Of a stretch of DNA of 64,000 bases, positions 45,611 through 59,917 are shown piece after piece. Below the pieces are notes generated by a model that saw only the letters and a list, made by a program, of their open reading frames with translations, searched no databases and had not been told where the DNA came from. Position 1 is the stretch's first letter. Every line of letters starts with the position of its first letter. The stretch spans positions 28,654,501 to 28,718,500 of the forward strand of contig NC_091245.1 in assembly GCF_042477335.2 (NCBI RefSeq), given 5' to 3'. The stretch is from Ovis canadensis. Lineage: Eukaryota > Chordata > Mammalia > Artiodactyla > Bovidae. Both the position numbers and the translations under genes were made by a program.

Positions 45611-46499
45611 TATGCCATCAATTACCATCTCGAGGTTTTTTTTTTTCTTTTAACACGAACCACCTGAATGTACCCCTGTTTCTGGGCAGATTCTAGCACA
45701 GCCCGGGAAGAGCAGCCTGAGGATGTTTGCCTCCTGAAACCGCTGCCCACTCTATTCACTGACCTCCAGGAAGCTAAACCTCCAGAGAGAATGCTGAAAT
45801 AGGCTTTGTGATGACCATCGTGGAAAGGGCCCTAGTGGTCTTTGGGTTGGAAGGCTGTCAACACGCACTGTTACCCAAGCCCCAGCTGTGGCCTGGGCCT
45901 CACCTCAAGCCCCATGGTGAGAGCTGGGACTCTCACCATGCTTGTTCTTGTGGCCAAAGTGGAGTGTCTTCTAAGGCTCCACCTCTAGGTTTGGGCCCCC
46001 CACATCCTACTGGAGAGAAGCCCTCCCATCATGACATACTGGTTTTCCTGGAGGGTGGGATGGGGATGCTGTGCAGATAGAACGTGCCCCTCTGTGGCTA
46101 GGACAGGGGACCAAGTCCTCTCCTTGCCATTTTGAGAATTCCCAGAGCCCCTTCCACTCCTGGATGCTGTGGCCTTGATAGGCCTGGACCTCAGCTCCTC
46201 TTATTGGAGAGCTGTTCAGGGGCCCCAGGATGAGCCCTGGCCTCTTCTCCTTGGCCATGGCCCAGAGCCTTGGGGCCCTGCTCTTTCTCCTTGCCCCTTC
46301 CTGGCTGTGTGCACTTGGGCACATCACGTAACCTCTCAAGCCTCCCTTTGCCCCGTAGCACTGGCTCAAATGTGCTGAGGATGCAGGGAGTGCTCGTGAG
46401 AAACACACCTCCGATGCCGCCTCTCAGTGCACAGCGTGTAGTCAGACGATCGAAGGCAGCCTTCTCTGTCAGGAGGCTGAGAATCACACAGGCTGACCA

Positions 46500-46725
46500 C
46501 TGTGGTCTCCATGTGCTCGGCGCTGTCTAAGTGCTTTCCACAGATTCTCCCTCTGAATTCTCACAGCAACCCCTTCAGCCAGGCACCGTAATACCCCCAT
46601 CTTACAGATGGCGAAACTGAGATCCACAGAGGTAAGGTTCTTTCTCTTCATTGCACAGTCTGTCAGTGGCAAGCCAGGATCAAATCTGAGCTCCACCTGA
46701 GTCCAGAGTTAAGTTCCTAACTGCA
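46500..46725 (-). repeat. MIR SINE
   Basis: CTTACAGATGGCGAAACTGA and flanks give a nearly full-length MIR complement. Confidence 0.75.
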
Positions 46726-46929
46726 TTGGCCTGTCCTGCTTCTCAGCAAAGGAGAGTTGTGAGTCTTGGGGAAGTCGTGGTCCCCCCAAGACTTACTGCC
46801 CAGCTGTAGTCCACCCAGCCCTGCTGCTCTCAAGCCATGTCAACAGTCTGAACACAAAGAACAGCCTTGCTCAGATCTTATACAAGGACTAAAATTATTT
46901 AAAATAAAGACCTTTTATTTTCATTTTGG

Positions 46930-47135
46930 AAATGAACCCTGGTGGCTCAGATGGTAAAAAAATCCTCCTGCGATGCAGGAGACCTGAGTTCAGTCCCTGG
47001 GTTGGGAAAATCCCTTGGTGAAGGAAATGGCTACCCACTCCAATATTTTTGCCTGAACAGTTTCAGGGACAGAGGAGCCTGGTGGGCTATAGTCCACGGG
47101 CTCGCAAAAGAGTCAAACATGACTGAGTGACTAAT
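46930..47135 (+). repeat. Bov-tA SINE
   Basis: CCCTGGTGGCTCAGATGGTA to GACTGAGTGACTAATATGCA. Possible diverged 15-bp flanking repeats. Confidence 0.88.
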
Positions 47136-47779
47136 ATGCATTTTCTTTTTGAAAATGAGCAAAGAAGCATGAAGTTGATTTTTTTAATGCATAATAAAAG
47201 TTTACTAAAATTTAAATATACACCCTTCTACAAGGTAGAGGGGAAATTTATCAATAATGGTGCTGTTAATTCAAACGTAATCTAGGAACAGTTTGATTTT
47301 CACCAGAATGATTTCTCTTCATACTCATTTCTTCATCTTTCTCCAGACTTTATTTGTTTTTTTGTTTTAAAATAATTAAAGAATTGTGAATATAAGTAAT
47401 TCATGAAAACGGTTAACAACTTAAAAGTAGAAACCAGAAACAGATTTTTTTATTCCCCTACCTCTGTTACCCATTCTCATTTCTTTCCTCGAAGACGTCT
47501 CCTCTTTTTGCTGTCTCCTTCCAGAGATGATTTGCACATGCCTTTTGTTTGTTTAACTAAACTTTGATTTTGAGAAAATTATAGATTCACATGCACTTCT
47601 AAGAAGTAACACAGAAATCTCACGTAATGTTTACCCAATTTTCCCCAATTACGCACTAATCATAAGCAGCAAATTGATACAGCCCACTCAGATTTTTCAG
47701 ATTTAGTGTTACCTTTTAAATTTGAGTTCATTTTTGTTTGAGGTGTGAGGTTGAGATTCATTTTTTAGCCTGTAAGCTG

Positions 47780-47970
47780 TGTGTTAGTAGCTCAGTTGTG
47801 TCTGACTCTTGGAAACCCCATGGACTGTAGCCCGCCAGGCTCCTCTGTCTATGGAATTCTCCAAGCAAGAATACTGGAGTGGTTAGCCATTCCCTTCTCC
47901 AGGGGATCTTACTGATCTAGGGATCGAACCTGAGTCTCCCGCGTTGCAGGCAGATTCTTTACTATGGGCC
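47780..47970 (-). repeat. Bov-tA SINE, head truncated
   Basis: GTAGCTCAGTTGTGTCTGAC to GGCAGATTCTTTACTATGG. Old L1-like sequence follows (ATGTCCAATTGTTCTAGTAC). Confidence 0.85.
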
Positions 47971-50705
47971 TGTGGATGTCCAATTGTTCTAGTACCATGT
48001 GTATAGAGGCTATGTTTCCTTCATTTAATTGTTTTTGCACCTTTGTCAAAGATAAGACCTATTTGTGTGGGTCTGTTTCTGAATTCTCAGATCTGTTCCA
48101 TTGATAGGTTTTTGTTGTTGTTGTTGTTTTTAAACACACACACAGGGGAGCACGTGATTCACACTGTTCTGCACACTTCTCTTCATTAACACCAGATCAG
48201 GATTTCTGAGCCTTTTTTGAGCCATGGACTCCTTTGTCAACCAGGCAAAACCTAAGATCCCTTCTCAGATCAGTGCTTTAAATGGAAAAAAATAAAGCAC
48301 ATAAGGTTACAGAGGAAAAAAATTATGTTTAAGGTACTTGTCAAAATAGAGAAATACATTTGTGGTTGTAAAACACATACTTCTTTACTAACACATTAAA
48401 AAACAAAATCTATTGCGGGATCTAATCGCTATTAACAGTTTCTAAGTAGTGACGTAATTAATATTTTGAGTTATTTGCAACCACTGTAAAGTGACATAAG
48501 AAAATCTGTGGTTTCTGTTGGTGACCAAGTCACTGCCACTTCTACTGGAATGGGTGGCCTGCACTTGTAATTGGTAGAAATGTGGAAATCAGGATGTGAT
48601 TTTCCCCCAGCCGAGTGCACAGAGCCGTTAGAGCTCTTGAGGACCCCAGTTATGAACTCCTGCATCAGAGCTTGGAAACCCTCCTGGCCTCACTCTTGTT
48701 AGCAGCTGAGCAGCACTTCACTGCATAGTGTCCTGCTATGAGGCTTTTAGGTTCTTTCCAATCTTTTGCTGTTAATGCTATCTTAAATGTTTAAAGGTTT
48801 CTCTGGCTATGATTTTATTCTCAAGAAGGGCTACTAAGCTGACCCCTCCACATTCAGAGAGACCCTTGGCTGGGCACACACACACAGCCGATCTGCAGGG
48901 AGCATCTGGGTGAGCAGGCCCCAGCCCACCTCTCCCTCCTTCTGGGCTGTCCACCCTCCACACCATCAAGTCCTTTGCCCCTGCCCTCCAGCCCAGGCTG
49001 GGGTTCCACGCCATCCCCCATAAGGGAGTGTGTAGGCAGGCTGGGGAGGGTTCCCCCAGCCGAGTCGCATCCTGTGAGCAGATGTACAGCTCCACTATGC
49101 CTTTGTGCTACGTTTAATTAACAGCAGATCACGAGATGCTAACATTCTATCATGTCAGCTCTTGCATTTGAGCTAACACAGGCATTAGCCTGTCAGTAAT
49201 TAGCTGCTGGGTGGTGTCTTTTCTTCATCTTTTTTCTTTTTTCAATTGAAATCAGAGCATCTTTTTTCTTTCTTTCTCTCTTTCTTCTTCTTGGTAGTAG
49301 ATGGAGTCTATGGAACACTGTGTGTGGACTTGGCTGTTTTTCCACATTCATAGACAATTAATTCCTAGCTCTAATCCAGTTACCCAGCAAACACTGAGTT
49401 GCCTCCCAATGTTGTCAGCAATTTGCTGGAACAGTTGCTCCCCCTATCCCTACCACTTGGGGAAGTAAGAGGCAATAACACCTTATTCTGAAATGTGTGA
49501 AACCTATCTGAATTGGAATCCCTGACCATTTCCCTGTCAGTCTTTAATTAAGTTGGTGTTTTTCAACATATGGCTTTTGTTCGTTTTTTTTTTTCAATTT
49601 GGAGTGAATTTTTTTGCTAACACCGTATATTAGCCTCAGTTGTAGGATGATGTCAACCACCATCTTCAACATCAGCAGTGGCTCATATTCTGTCCACGGA
49701 GTTAAAAACATCAGGTGCCAATGATGGACCACACCTTGTGCTGGGCTCCTAGGATTAGGAGGCCATTTCCCCTCCACATCCCAACCCAGGCACTCTAATA
49801 CCCTGACCCGAGCCCCGCTCCATATGGAACACTGCTCTGGCTCCCCACCACTCCAAGTCCCAACTCTCCAGGCTGGCCTGCACGCCTTTCACAGCCCACA
49901 GTCTGGCTGGCCATTCCAGAGACTCCTATGCCTCTTTATCCCTGTTGTACTGGAATTTCCCAAAATACCTCATTCATGCAGCATCCTCTGTCTGGGCCAC
50001 CCCGGGCCTGGGCCTCCTCAGCACCTCCACAGAGCTGCTCCAAGTCTCCCCATGCTATTTGCCCTACGCGTCTCCCTCCAAAACCTTACTGCACTCACTG
50101 GCCTCTTCTGTTGAGCTTGTCGCAGGTAAGGATGACATCCAACTCACCCATCGAGGTGACCAGTGATGGCCTCATGACCAAATCCAGCAGTCGGTTCTCT
50201 GACCTCTGTTCCCTCGACCTCCTGACACACCTCACACACATTTCTCTAGACTTCCGGGATGCTGGTCTCTCCTGGTTCCTGCCCTGCCCCTGCTTCTTCA
50301 TCCACTGCACTCTTCCCCGATCTCTGCCTGCTTTCTGGATGTTGGAACGCCTCAGGCACGTCCTGAACCCTCTTTTCTTCTTGACAATGCTGTTTCTCCG
50401 GATTTGGCTTGTCTGAGTCCACATCCTTACCCTCAGGCCCGTGTGCTGTAAGGGCTGGCCTGGGCTCTGTGTGTTAGCTTTATCTATGCAACCTCTCTCC
50501 CTGCATGTCTACAAGGTGTGCTGGCAGGAAACAGAAGTTGACTTGAAGGTTCAAAGTTAGATTAGAAAACAGCGCTCCCAGAGCAAGCTGGATCCTGTGG
50601 AGGTTGCTGTCTTCAGACAGACCACAGCTGTCTTCAACTGTGGTCATGGAGGGATGTAACTTTAGCTTGAAAAAAAATAGCTCAGACCGTAGAGGGAACT
50701 GGGTT
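47971..50705. other. Intergenic with old L1 and L2 debris
   Basis: An L1-like segment lies at 47970-48070, a CT-rich run at 49255-49290 and an L2-like stretch at about 49800-50120. The 162-codon frame at 49928 falls in that L2 stretch. Confidence 0.45.
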
Positions 50706-50710
50706 GAAAC

Positions 50711-50985
50711 AGCCCTGCTGCTGCTGCTGCTGCTAAGTCACATCAGTCGTGTCCGACTCTGTGCGACCCCATAGACGGCAGCCCACCAGGCTCCCCGGTC
50801 CCTGGGATTCTCCAGGCAAGAACACTGGAGTGGGTTGCCGTTTCCTTCTCCAATGCATGAAAGTGAAAGTGAAGTCGCTCAGTCGTGTCCAACTCTTAGC
50901 GACCCCATGGACTGCACCCTACCAGGCTCCTCCATCCATGGGATTTTCCAGGCAAGAGGACTGGAGTGGGGTGCCATTGCCCTAC
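50711..50985 (-). repeat. Bov-A2 SINE dimer
   Basis: It starts with five to six GCT units, has two monomers and ends GGAGTGGGGTGCCATT. GCCCT on both sides may be a short target-site duplication. Confidence 0.92.
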
Positions 50986-53900
50986 CTTGCTCTTTTCCCA
51001 CCTTCTGATCTCCTGCTGGTGCCTTCCATTGGCCAAACCCAACCAGAAGCCACAGGACAGAAGAGCCAGGGGCAGGGGTGGGGTTGGGGGTCGAGGGGAT
51101 GCAGTTCACAGTGCTCTAACTCCGCCCCTTGGGCTCAGAGGGCAGAGAATAGTTGGGGCGGTGGGCAGACAGTCACTGTCACCGTTCGCCCTGTGCAGCT
51201 CATCTTCAGAACGGAAAGAGGGACACAAGCCACCAGCCGCCGTATCGCCCTGTAAGGATGCTCACTTCAGTCATGCTCTCGCCTGAAGCCTGAACTAGAG
51301 CATCAGCTACATGGCAGGAATGGGGAAAGAAACTGACCAGTCAGCGTGAGACTCAGACCGTGGCTGCAGGCCCCAGGTCTGTAGCTGGTTGAGAGGCAGA
51401 GGCGGATCATCATTACTGCTTCTTTCTAGCACTCCTCTGTTCCCCTCACATGTTGTCAGCCCCTCTGCTGGTGGGAGTTCTGTGCTTGGGAGGGTGACCC
51501 AGGTCTTCTTCCGTATAGGGCTCCAGTCCCTGGTCAGCCCATCACTGTCATTTGCTGCAGACTCCCGCCGCCGGTTTTAGAAGCTATGGAAGCATCTCTC
51601 CCTGACCTCAGTGGCTCTGCAGGTTCCAGGCCCAATTTGCTTTTCCCTCTTGTGCAGCAGAACCCAGTTGCCGCTTAGTAATCAAGGTCACCCGCTCAGA
51701 CCAGCTCGACCACTCTTTGCCTGTCAGTTCAATACCATGAGGAGCTCAAAGTAGCCAAGAAGAAGCCCAGCTTCTAATTTAGTGGAACTATGGCAGCATT
51801 TCCTGGTGGAAGCCTTGAGAACTAGCACCCCCAAGCTAGCTGAACCCATGGCCGCTGTTATAGTTTGGATCCTCCAAAAGTAGGCCCCATGGTGAGCTTA
51901 GGTATAGATGTGATTTGTGAAGGAGATGCTCCTGGGGGAGACCAGCTAGGAAGCAGGGGAGCAGGATAGGGAAGGGGGAGCATCAAGAAGGGATGTCGTT
52001 TCAGGCTAGCTCAGCCTCAGCCCGGCATGTGAACTCTGGCGTGCACATGCTGCCTCCCACTTCCCTGGGTGTGAGGCCAGAGAACTGGTCTCTCACGCTC
52101 CTTCCCCCCTAGTCAATGGTGAAGGGCCACCCTGGGGTGATGTCAGTGCCCAGGCACCTCTGGCTGGCTGAACCTGTGTGCCAGGCAGGCTCTGAAACCC
52201 CAAGTGATGTTCTTTGAAAAGGCCTCAGTTGTGTCTGTTGGGAGCAAAAGCACTCTGAACCCAGGAGGGGCCAAACATGGAAAAGAGGAATCTGAGGGAA
52301 TCTGGGCAGAGATCCAACACGATCTGCTATGTTTCAGAGACACGAAGCAAAAATTCCATAAGTGGGTTATGAAGGTGTCGCCATGAGTAGACTGTGGGTA
52401 ATGGTTGCACTGCTGTGAATATACTCAAAACCATTGAATTAGACACTTTAAATAAGCGAATGACATGGCATGTGCAATAAAGCTGCTATTTTTTGGAAGA
52501 GTGAGTGGGGATGCTTCTGGTGGGAGATAGCATTGTACCCTGGTCACTGGTTCTGATGCATGCCCCATTCTAAGAGGTGGACCCTCTACATCATCACGGG
52601 GGGCTGCCTGCCAGCTGGTGCTGTAACTGAGCCTCCAGCAGGCCATCCCACCATCTGCAAGCCCCTTGCCACAGTGCTTTCCCTATTAATTGCATTTCTG
52701 GGTTTGAGGCACACCATGGCGATGGATAAAGCCTTCTGTAAGACCACAGATGGTGGTGCTGGCAGAAGTATCCAGCAGAGAAGGCAAGTCTATACCTAGA
52801 TTCCATCAGGATTAATTGATGCATGATGGAAGACATCCAAGGTAATCAACTTGCCATCCTTGTGGTTTCCTGGGGAGCAGGGCAACACTGGCCCGTGTTA
52901 TTAGCAGACCAGCCACTCTGCCGCGGCAGCACTCATCTCCGCTTTGGTCAGGGAAATTCATGCTGTTGAGCCTGTGAAAACCCTTCCTCCCTGCTGTTGC
53001 AGATCAGTGTTTGTGTCTTCCCCAAATTCATATGTTGAAGCCCTCACCCCAGTGTGGCCATTTTCGGAGATGGGACTTCTAAAGAAGTAATTAAGTTTAA
53101 GTGAGGTCATATGTCTGGGGCCCTGATCCTATAGGAATAGTCTTTATAAGAAGAGATGCCAGAGAATATTAAATCATAAAATATTAAAGATGAATGTAGG
53201 AAAGATGTTTTATAGCCTTGCAGGGAAGACCTTTCTAATTATAACAAAAAATTCAGAGTACATAAAAGTAAGAATTGATAAATGTAATTACATAAAAATA
53301 AGAAAAACTCTTTATGGCACTAAGAAGATAAAAAGTCAAAACAAGTGACCAGCTGGAACAAAAAAAGAGCTTGTGACACCTATCACAAAGGGCTATTTTC
53401 TCTCTAATATGTAGAGACCACCTACAAATCATTGAGGAAAAGGCTTTCCATACATGCACAGAAGAGGTCAGGTGAGCACAAGGCAAGATGATGCTGTTTA
53501 CAAGCCAAGAGAATAGGTCTCAGAATGAAACCTACCTTGATGGCGCCTTGATCTTGGACTCCCCACCCTCCAGAACCGAGTAGTAGATTCTCTTGTTTAA
53601 GCCACCCGGTCTGTTGTGGCAACCCGAGCAGACGAATCCACCAGCTGCCACACTTGCTTTGCTCATGAGCCCACTGAACTGGGGAAAGAGATTAATTGAT
53701 GTCTGCAAGATGTATCCTTGTGTTCCGCTAGTTACTGAGAGCCTCACCGGCAGTGGTTGCCCTCTGGTGCACACTTCCTGAGAGGTGAATATTTCACACA
53801 CTGCCTATTTTGAGAGGTCCAGCCACATACTCATCTCCTTTTCACCAGTTTTCCAATCTTGCTGTTTCCAAAACTTTGAGCAGCCCACTAACCTGTCCAC

Positions 53901-53989
53901 CTCTGCCCATGAATCACTATAGATCCATATCTCAGGCCATCCCTCCTTCCTCTGAAGTGGATGTCAGGTAGCAGTTATCTTTTTCTATC
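50986..53989. other. Intergenic, ancient repeat debris only
   Basis: CAAATTCATATGTTGAAGCCC at 53025 begins an old interspersed repeat running to about 53160. No coding exon recognised. Confidence 0.4.
53757..53770 (-). promoter_or_regulatory. CTCF-like motif, reverse orientation
   Basis: TTGCCCTCTGGTGC is the reverse complement of a 12-of-14 CTCF core match, facing the + motif at 44118. Confidence 0.35.
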
Positions 53990-55195
53990 TTTTTTGATCT
54001 GTCTCCTGGAATAAAGGAAATAAAAACAAAAATAAACAAATAGGACCTACTTAAAAGCTTTTGCATAGCAAAGAAACAATAAACAAAATGAAAAGACAAC
54101 CCACAGATTGGAAGAAAACATTTGCAAATGATGTGATCAACAAGGGATTAGTCTCCAAAATTTATAAACAGCTCATGACGCTTAACGTCATCAGAACAAA
54201 CAACCCAGTCAAAAAATGAGCAGAAGATCTAAATAGATATTTCTTCAAAGAAGACATACAAATGGTCAAGAGGCACATAAAAAGATGTTCAGCATTGCTA
54301 ATTATTAGAGAAATGCACGTCAAAACTACAATGAGATATCACCTCACACCAATCAAAATTACTACTATCCAAAACTCCATGGACAATAAGTGCTAGGGAG
54401 GGTGCAGAGAGAAGGGGACCCTCCTACAGTGTTGATGGGAATGAAAATTGGTGCAGTTTACGTTGGAGACTCATATAGTTCTCTCACTATGGAGAACTAT
54501 ATAGAGATTCCTTAAAACCTAAAAACTGAGCTACCATATGACCCTGCAATCCCACTCCTGGGAATATATCCAGAGAAAAGCATGGTCCAAAAGGACACCA
54601 GCACCCAAATGTTCACTGAATCACTATTTACAACAGCCAGGACAGGGAAGCAGCCTAGCTGTCCATCAACAGAGGAATGGGTAAGAAGACGTAGGACATT
54701 TATACAACGGAATATTACTCCACCATTAAAAAGAATGGATTAATACCATTTGCAGTAACACGGACAGTCCTAGAGAGTGTCGTACTGAGTGAAGTAAGCC
54801 AGACAGAGAAGAAGAAATATCATATGACATCCCTTATATGCAGACTCTAAAAAGAGATGATAAGAATGTACTTGTTGACAAAACAGAAACAGACCCACAA
54901 ACTTAGAGAACACACTTATGGTTGCCAGAGGGGAAGGATGAGGGGAAGGGATCGTTAGGGAGTTTGGGACTGACGTGTACACACTGTTATATTTAAAATG
55001 GGTAACCAACCAGAACCTCCTGTGTAGCACAGGGAACTCTGCTCAGTGTTATTTGGCAACCAGGAAGGGAGGAGGGTTTGGGGGAAAATGCATACTTATA
55101 TGTGTAAGGCTGAGTCCCTTTGTTGTCCACCCAAAACTATCACAACATTGTTAATTGGCTTAACTCCAATATAAAATTGAAAGTTCAAAAAAAAG
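53990..55195 (+). mobile_element. L1-BT LINE, ORF2 end plus 3'UTR
   Basis: GGACCTACTTAAAAGCTTTTG, CACTCCTGGGAATATATCCA and AACGGAATATTACTCCACCA belong to the end of L1 ORF2. The bovine 3'UTR follows with GTGTAGCACAGGGAACTCTG and an A-rich end. Frame is broken; inactive. Confidence 0.92.
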
Positions 55196-58100
55196 TTGCC
55201 CTCTGAAAGCCCCTTTCCCCCAAAAGATATTGCTGTGGTTTACGTCAGAGAGCGTTCTGCCCGTGTTTCTCTCTAGGAGTTTTATAGTGTACCCATAGAA
55301 GAAACTCCTTTCACCCCTGTTTCTCCATGCATCCCCTGGATGGGGTTATGATGCAGCCCCATCCACTCTGGCTGGCGGTGACGCACCAAGCACGCTGCCT
55401 GTAAATCGGGCTCCCTGTGGCTTCTCTTCTGGGAATTCTCCAAAGGAGAGGGCAGAGCCCAGCAGTGAGTTCCATGGGCATCTAAGCCAAGTATTCACAC
55501 GATGGACTTACACCTCCGGACCAGCTGCGGTGCTTGTGCGTACATCTGTGCCGAGTGTGGGAACGCTGCTCCCCACACTCAACTCTGTGGTTTGGAAATG
55601 TGGATAAAATCCAATGCGCTTGTTTCCTGTGACTGCATAACAAATCAGTACAAACTCAGTGGCTTTGAACCACGCCCATTTATTACCTTGCAGTTTCTGT
55701 AGGTCGGAAGCTTGCTAAGTGCATAACTGGATTCTCTGCTCAGAGCCTCATCAGGCTGAAACCCAGGTGCTGGCCAGGGCTGTGCTGTCGCCTGAGGCTC
55801 AGGGCCCTCCTACAAGCTCAGTCAGGTTGTTGGCAGATTTTGTTTCCTAGTCAGTGTTGGACTGGGGTCCCCATCTTCTCGCTGGCTGTGGTTGGGAATT
55901 ATTCTCAGCTCTGAGAGACCACTCTCTGGTCCTAGGCATGTGGGCCTCTTACAGCATGGCAGCCTACTTCTTCTTAGCCAGCAGGAGAATCTCTTTGCAG
56001 GCTGCTATGATTGGGTTGTAAATAATATCGTCACAGGACTGTCCCATCATATTTAGACAAAAGGGGAGAGGATTCTACAGGGCATGGACTCCTGGAGTCA
56101 TTTTAGAATTCTGCCTACACACCTATCATACAGGGTCCCCACAAGAAACAGCATGCTCCAATTAAGATAATTTAAGGAGGTCTAGTAAAGGAATTAATAA
56201 ACAGCTCTGGCAAGGAGTAGGAAACCGCAAGGACAGTGTGGTACCTAGAGAGCTTGGTTAGCATCCCTGAGTGGCTGAGTGGGGAGGGCACAGAGCAGCT
56301 AGTGGCATGTGCGAGGAGAGAAGAGGAGAGAGAAGTCTGCTATGAAAGAGCAGGGGCCTCCCCCATGGACACTCCACTCCGACTCCCTCCTCTCCTCCCT
56401 CTGGTCTCTTGCTGGGAGCTCTGCGATGCTGAGCCCAGTCAGGAGCCAGAGGGCCAGGGCGCCCCTTGATGCACTGCACAGGTCAGCCTCCAGAGCACAC
56501 AGCAGGGGAGAAGACGGGCACTGGGAGGGGAGGCAGCAGGAGGACACCCAGGCTGCAGCAGCTTGGGTCACCAAGTCCTTCAGTGTCCCCCCTGGCCATG
56601 GGGTCCATTCTCTCCTGGAGCCTGCAAGAGCTGCCAAGGGAGGAGAGCAAGATGGGTTCCCAAATCTTAGTGCTCTGGCTCTGTGGGGGCCATGCCCAGG
56701 GTCACACTTCACGCCAATCTGCATCAGTTACCCCAAGTCCTGCTGGCTCCACTTGGTCATAAGCCTCGAGTGGCAAGACGGCTTGTACTGTAGCCTGGAC
56801 CAAATACAGAGCTGCTGCTACTATGGCCCCATTTAAAACTGGCAGGCATAGCACTTCCTCAGTGAATGGTCAGAGCTGCACTCCCAGTATATGCAACCTC
56901 CAAAACCCTGAGGCCCCTTCAGCACCATGCCTCTTCTTTGGGGGTAGTTGGTACCAGATGTAACCACATGTCTTTCATTTTAGAGGAGCAAACCTGAATT
57001 ATATCTCTTCCCACCCTCTGGTCTACTGGAAGCCAGAGAGCAAAGGAGTCCAGGAGACACTGTCCACAGAGGTCATCCCTGCTGAACACACGGTGCAGAC
57101 GGGATCTGTGTGAGATGCAAGCGTAGAGTAACTGACCCCACATCTCAAACTGGAGGTGGCAAAACAGCTCTCTCCGCTTTCTCAGGCCACCTCTAACCCC
57201 TGTCCCCACCACCACCTCCTGCCTGGCGGAGGGCAGTAGCCACCTAACTGGACACTCTGCCTCCCTTTTCTCCCCACGCCATTACCTGTAACCAACTAGA
57301 GTGACCTCTATATATGAATCGAGTCAAGTCCCTCCTGCAGTGGCTCTCATTGCTCTTCCAATAAAGCCCCATCTCCTTGGCCTGGTTTCTGAGGCTCTGA
57401 ATCAAACGGCCACCACCCAGGCTGGTACACGAGACAAATTCATTGTTGGTCCGTGCACAACCTACTTTGATGTGCTCGTTTGTCTTTAATAACGTGATCA
57501 GCACCCATGATTCCATTGCTCCAGACAAAAGCCAGGTCCTTGCCAGCATCCATCCAACCATCTGGTACCCAGTTCAACCATCACCTCCCCCACCCCCTGT
57601 AACCAGCATCCTGGTGTCTCATCCACTAGCTTTCCTTTTTTATTTCATCACATCCATATGTTTTCTTAAATGGTCTTTAAGTTATTTTAGGCTGTCGTCT
57701 TTGGGGCTCCTTTCATACTCATCTGCATTGTTGCGGGCTGCTGCAGCCTGTTGGTTTTACCTGCTGTGTGGTATTTCTGTGCGGCATCCCCAGTTTCTCT
57801 CATTGTCCCTCTTGCTGGCACTTGGTGTGTAGGTTGGGCTGTGGGGGACAGCGCTGCTGTGGATATCACTGGCCAGGCCCCTGTTGCCCCACCTGCTGCT
57901 GCTCTTCCTCTCACCCACCTCGCGCCAGCCACCGTGACCCGTTAGTTCATACTCCAAATCCATCCCTGCCCCAGGGCCTTTGCACCTGCTGTTTCCTCTT
58001 CCTGGAATGCTGGTTTGGGGTCTGACCTCACGTAGTGTCACATTTCACGGGGCGCTTGTTTGATTATTTTATTTTGAAGGGCCAAGTTCTGGTTGAGGAA

Positions 58101-59700
58101 TGCTTGTGATATGAAAACAACCTCCATTGTTTTGGACACTTCTGAGGGTTACCTATAGAACTGGTAGAAAAGAGAGGGGGAGCATCTTATCACTGTCAGA
58201 GTCAGCATTCAGGAAGTGGGACCTGCCAGCTGTGAGGACTGCCTGAGGCCACACAGCTGTGCTATTTCCTTGGAAGTATGAGAATCTGCAGAGCTCAGTG
58301 GGTCCAAACCCCTTGTTGTTCAGAAGAAGAATCTGAGGCCTGAGGAGATGGGTGACTTCCCAAGGCACAGAGCCAGGCCTCGATGGCAACACCCCTGCTT
58401 CCTAGAGCATGAGGCTTTTCTGGGACATCATTCATGGAGGACAGTGGGCCAGGTAAAGGGACACAAAATCTTTCTGCTTTTCTGCCTTGAAGGCAGGAAT
58501 GATGCTGTTGGTGGAGCACCAACTTTGGAGCCAGAAAACCTGTTCTGGCTCCAAAGTTCTAATTCTTGACTTCACCACTGAGCAACTGTGTGACCTTGGG
58601 TAAGATACCTCCCCTCTCTGAACCTTGGTTTCCTTCCCTGCTGAGTGGAGATGACAGCGGTACCTTCACCTCTCCTAGGATGCTTTGAGGCTCCAGCTGC
58701 TGCAGAGTGGGCAGGGGCATTCCTTGGCGTGTAGAACAACTCGAGAGAACAAGGACAGAAAAAGCTGAGATGGCTGCTCTCACAGCCCTCTGCCCAGCAG
58801 GTCTGATGACTCTCACTACGGGAACATGTGTTTGCCACTGCAGGCCTTGAATGTCTTATAAAACTCACAATTTGTTCAAAAGAATAAACAGCATGAAAGG
58901 GGATGCGGAGCCTTCATCCAGGGCTGGCGGGGGCGGGGAGCTGCTCAGGGGCTGGTTTCCATTTAAACCAGATTCGGAGGCGTCGGTCCTCAGCTCTGGA
59001 TCTGGGAAGCCCTGTCGGTGCCCATTGTGTGCTTGACTCTGGCCTTGGGTGAGGGACCCAGGGCCTCGTTTTCTTTACCTGTGAAACAGGGGTAATGACA
59101 GAATTATTCTATGCGGTATAAGATTAATATACGCAAAGTGCTTAGAACAGTACCCAGGAATGATAAACCATTATGCTTACAGAAGGCAGGCAGGCGTGCA
59201 TTCTGTGACACCCAGAGGGGTCAGCACTGTGACAGAGGAAGCCTGTGTCCCTGGGAACCCAGGGAGGTCTCTAAAGAGGCAGAGGGGGCTTCCTGGAGCA
59301 GGAGACACCAGTTTTCCAGGTATAAATTGGGGACAGGATAGACAGATATTGGAACCTGGCAGAAAAGCAGCACATGTAAAGGTTATGAGATAGGAATAGG
59401 TTTTCATATTCAAGAAACTAAGAGAAATTCCCTGGGGTTGAGAGCACCAGGGGCTGGGTCCAGGAATTACGGGCTGCCTTTAGAGGATATGCCAGACCAG
59501 CCTGCAGCATCGGAGAAGGCTTCCCGAAGGAAGTGACGCTCAGGCTTGGTGCTGAAGAACAGGTGGGTGTTAGTACTCTGAGGAAGGCAGGGAAAGGCAT
59601 TCCAGGCACAGGGAACAGCACATGCAGAGGCCTGGAGGCCCGAGAGAGCAGACAGTGTGTGGGCCTGTGTCAGCTGGTGGAGCTGAATGGGTCAAGAGTG
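55196..59700. other. Intergenic with ancient repeats (unresolved LTR/DNA type, L2, MIR)
   Basis: An old interspersed repeat lies at about 55625-56110 (CATAACAAATCAGTACAAAC). L2-like stretches are at 57300-57420 and 57900-58030. MIRs are at about 58310-58400, 58560-58690 and 59030-59170. Several GC-rich open frames overlap these. Confidence 0.45.
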
Positions 59701-59701
59701 G

Positions 59702-59917
59702 ACTGAGTGGACTAGTGGTAAAGAACCTGCCTGCCAACGCAGGAGACACAGGAGAGTCAGGTTCCATCTCTGGGTTGGGTAGACCCCCTGGAGGAGGGCT
59801 TGGCAACCCACTCCAGTACTCTTGCCTGGAGAATCCCATGGGCAGAAGAGTCTGGCGGGCTACAGTCCATAGGATCGCAAAGAGTTGGACATGACTGAAG
59901 TGACTTAGAACACACGT
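59702..59917 (+). repeat. Bov-tA SINE
   Basis: GACTAGTGGTAAAGAACCTGC through GACATGACTGAAGTGACTTAG, with a diverged head. Confidence 0.88.

Noticed and set aside
56309-56836. 175-codon + strand frame
   Set aside because: No ATG-led family match; overlapping open frames on both strands point to base composition.
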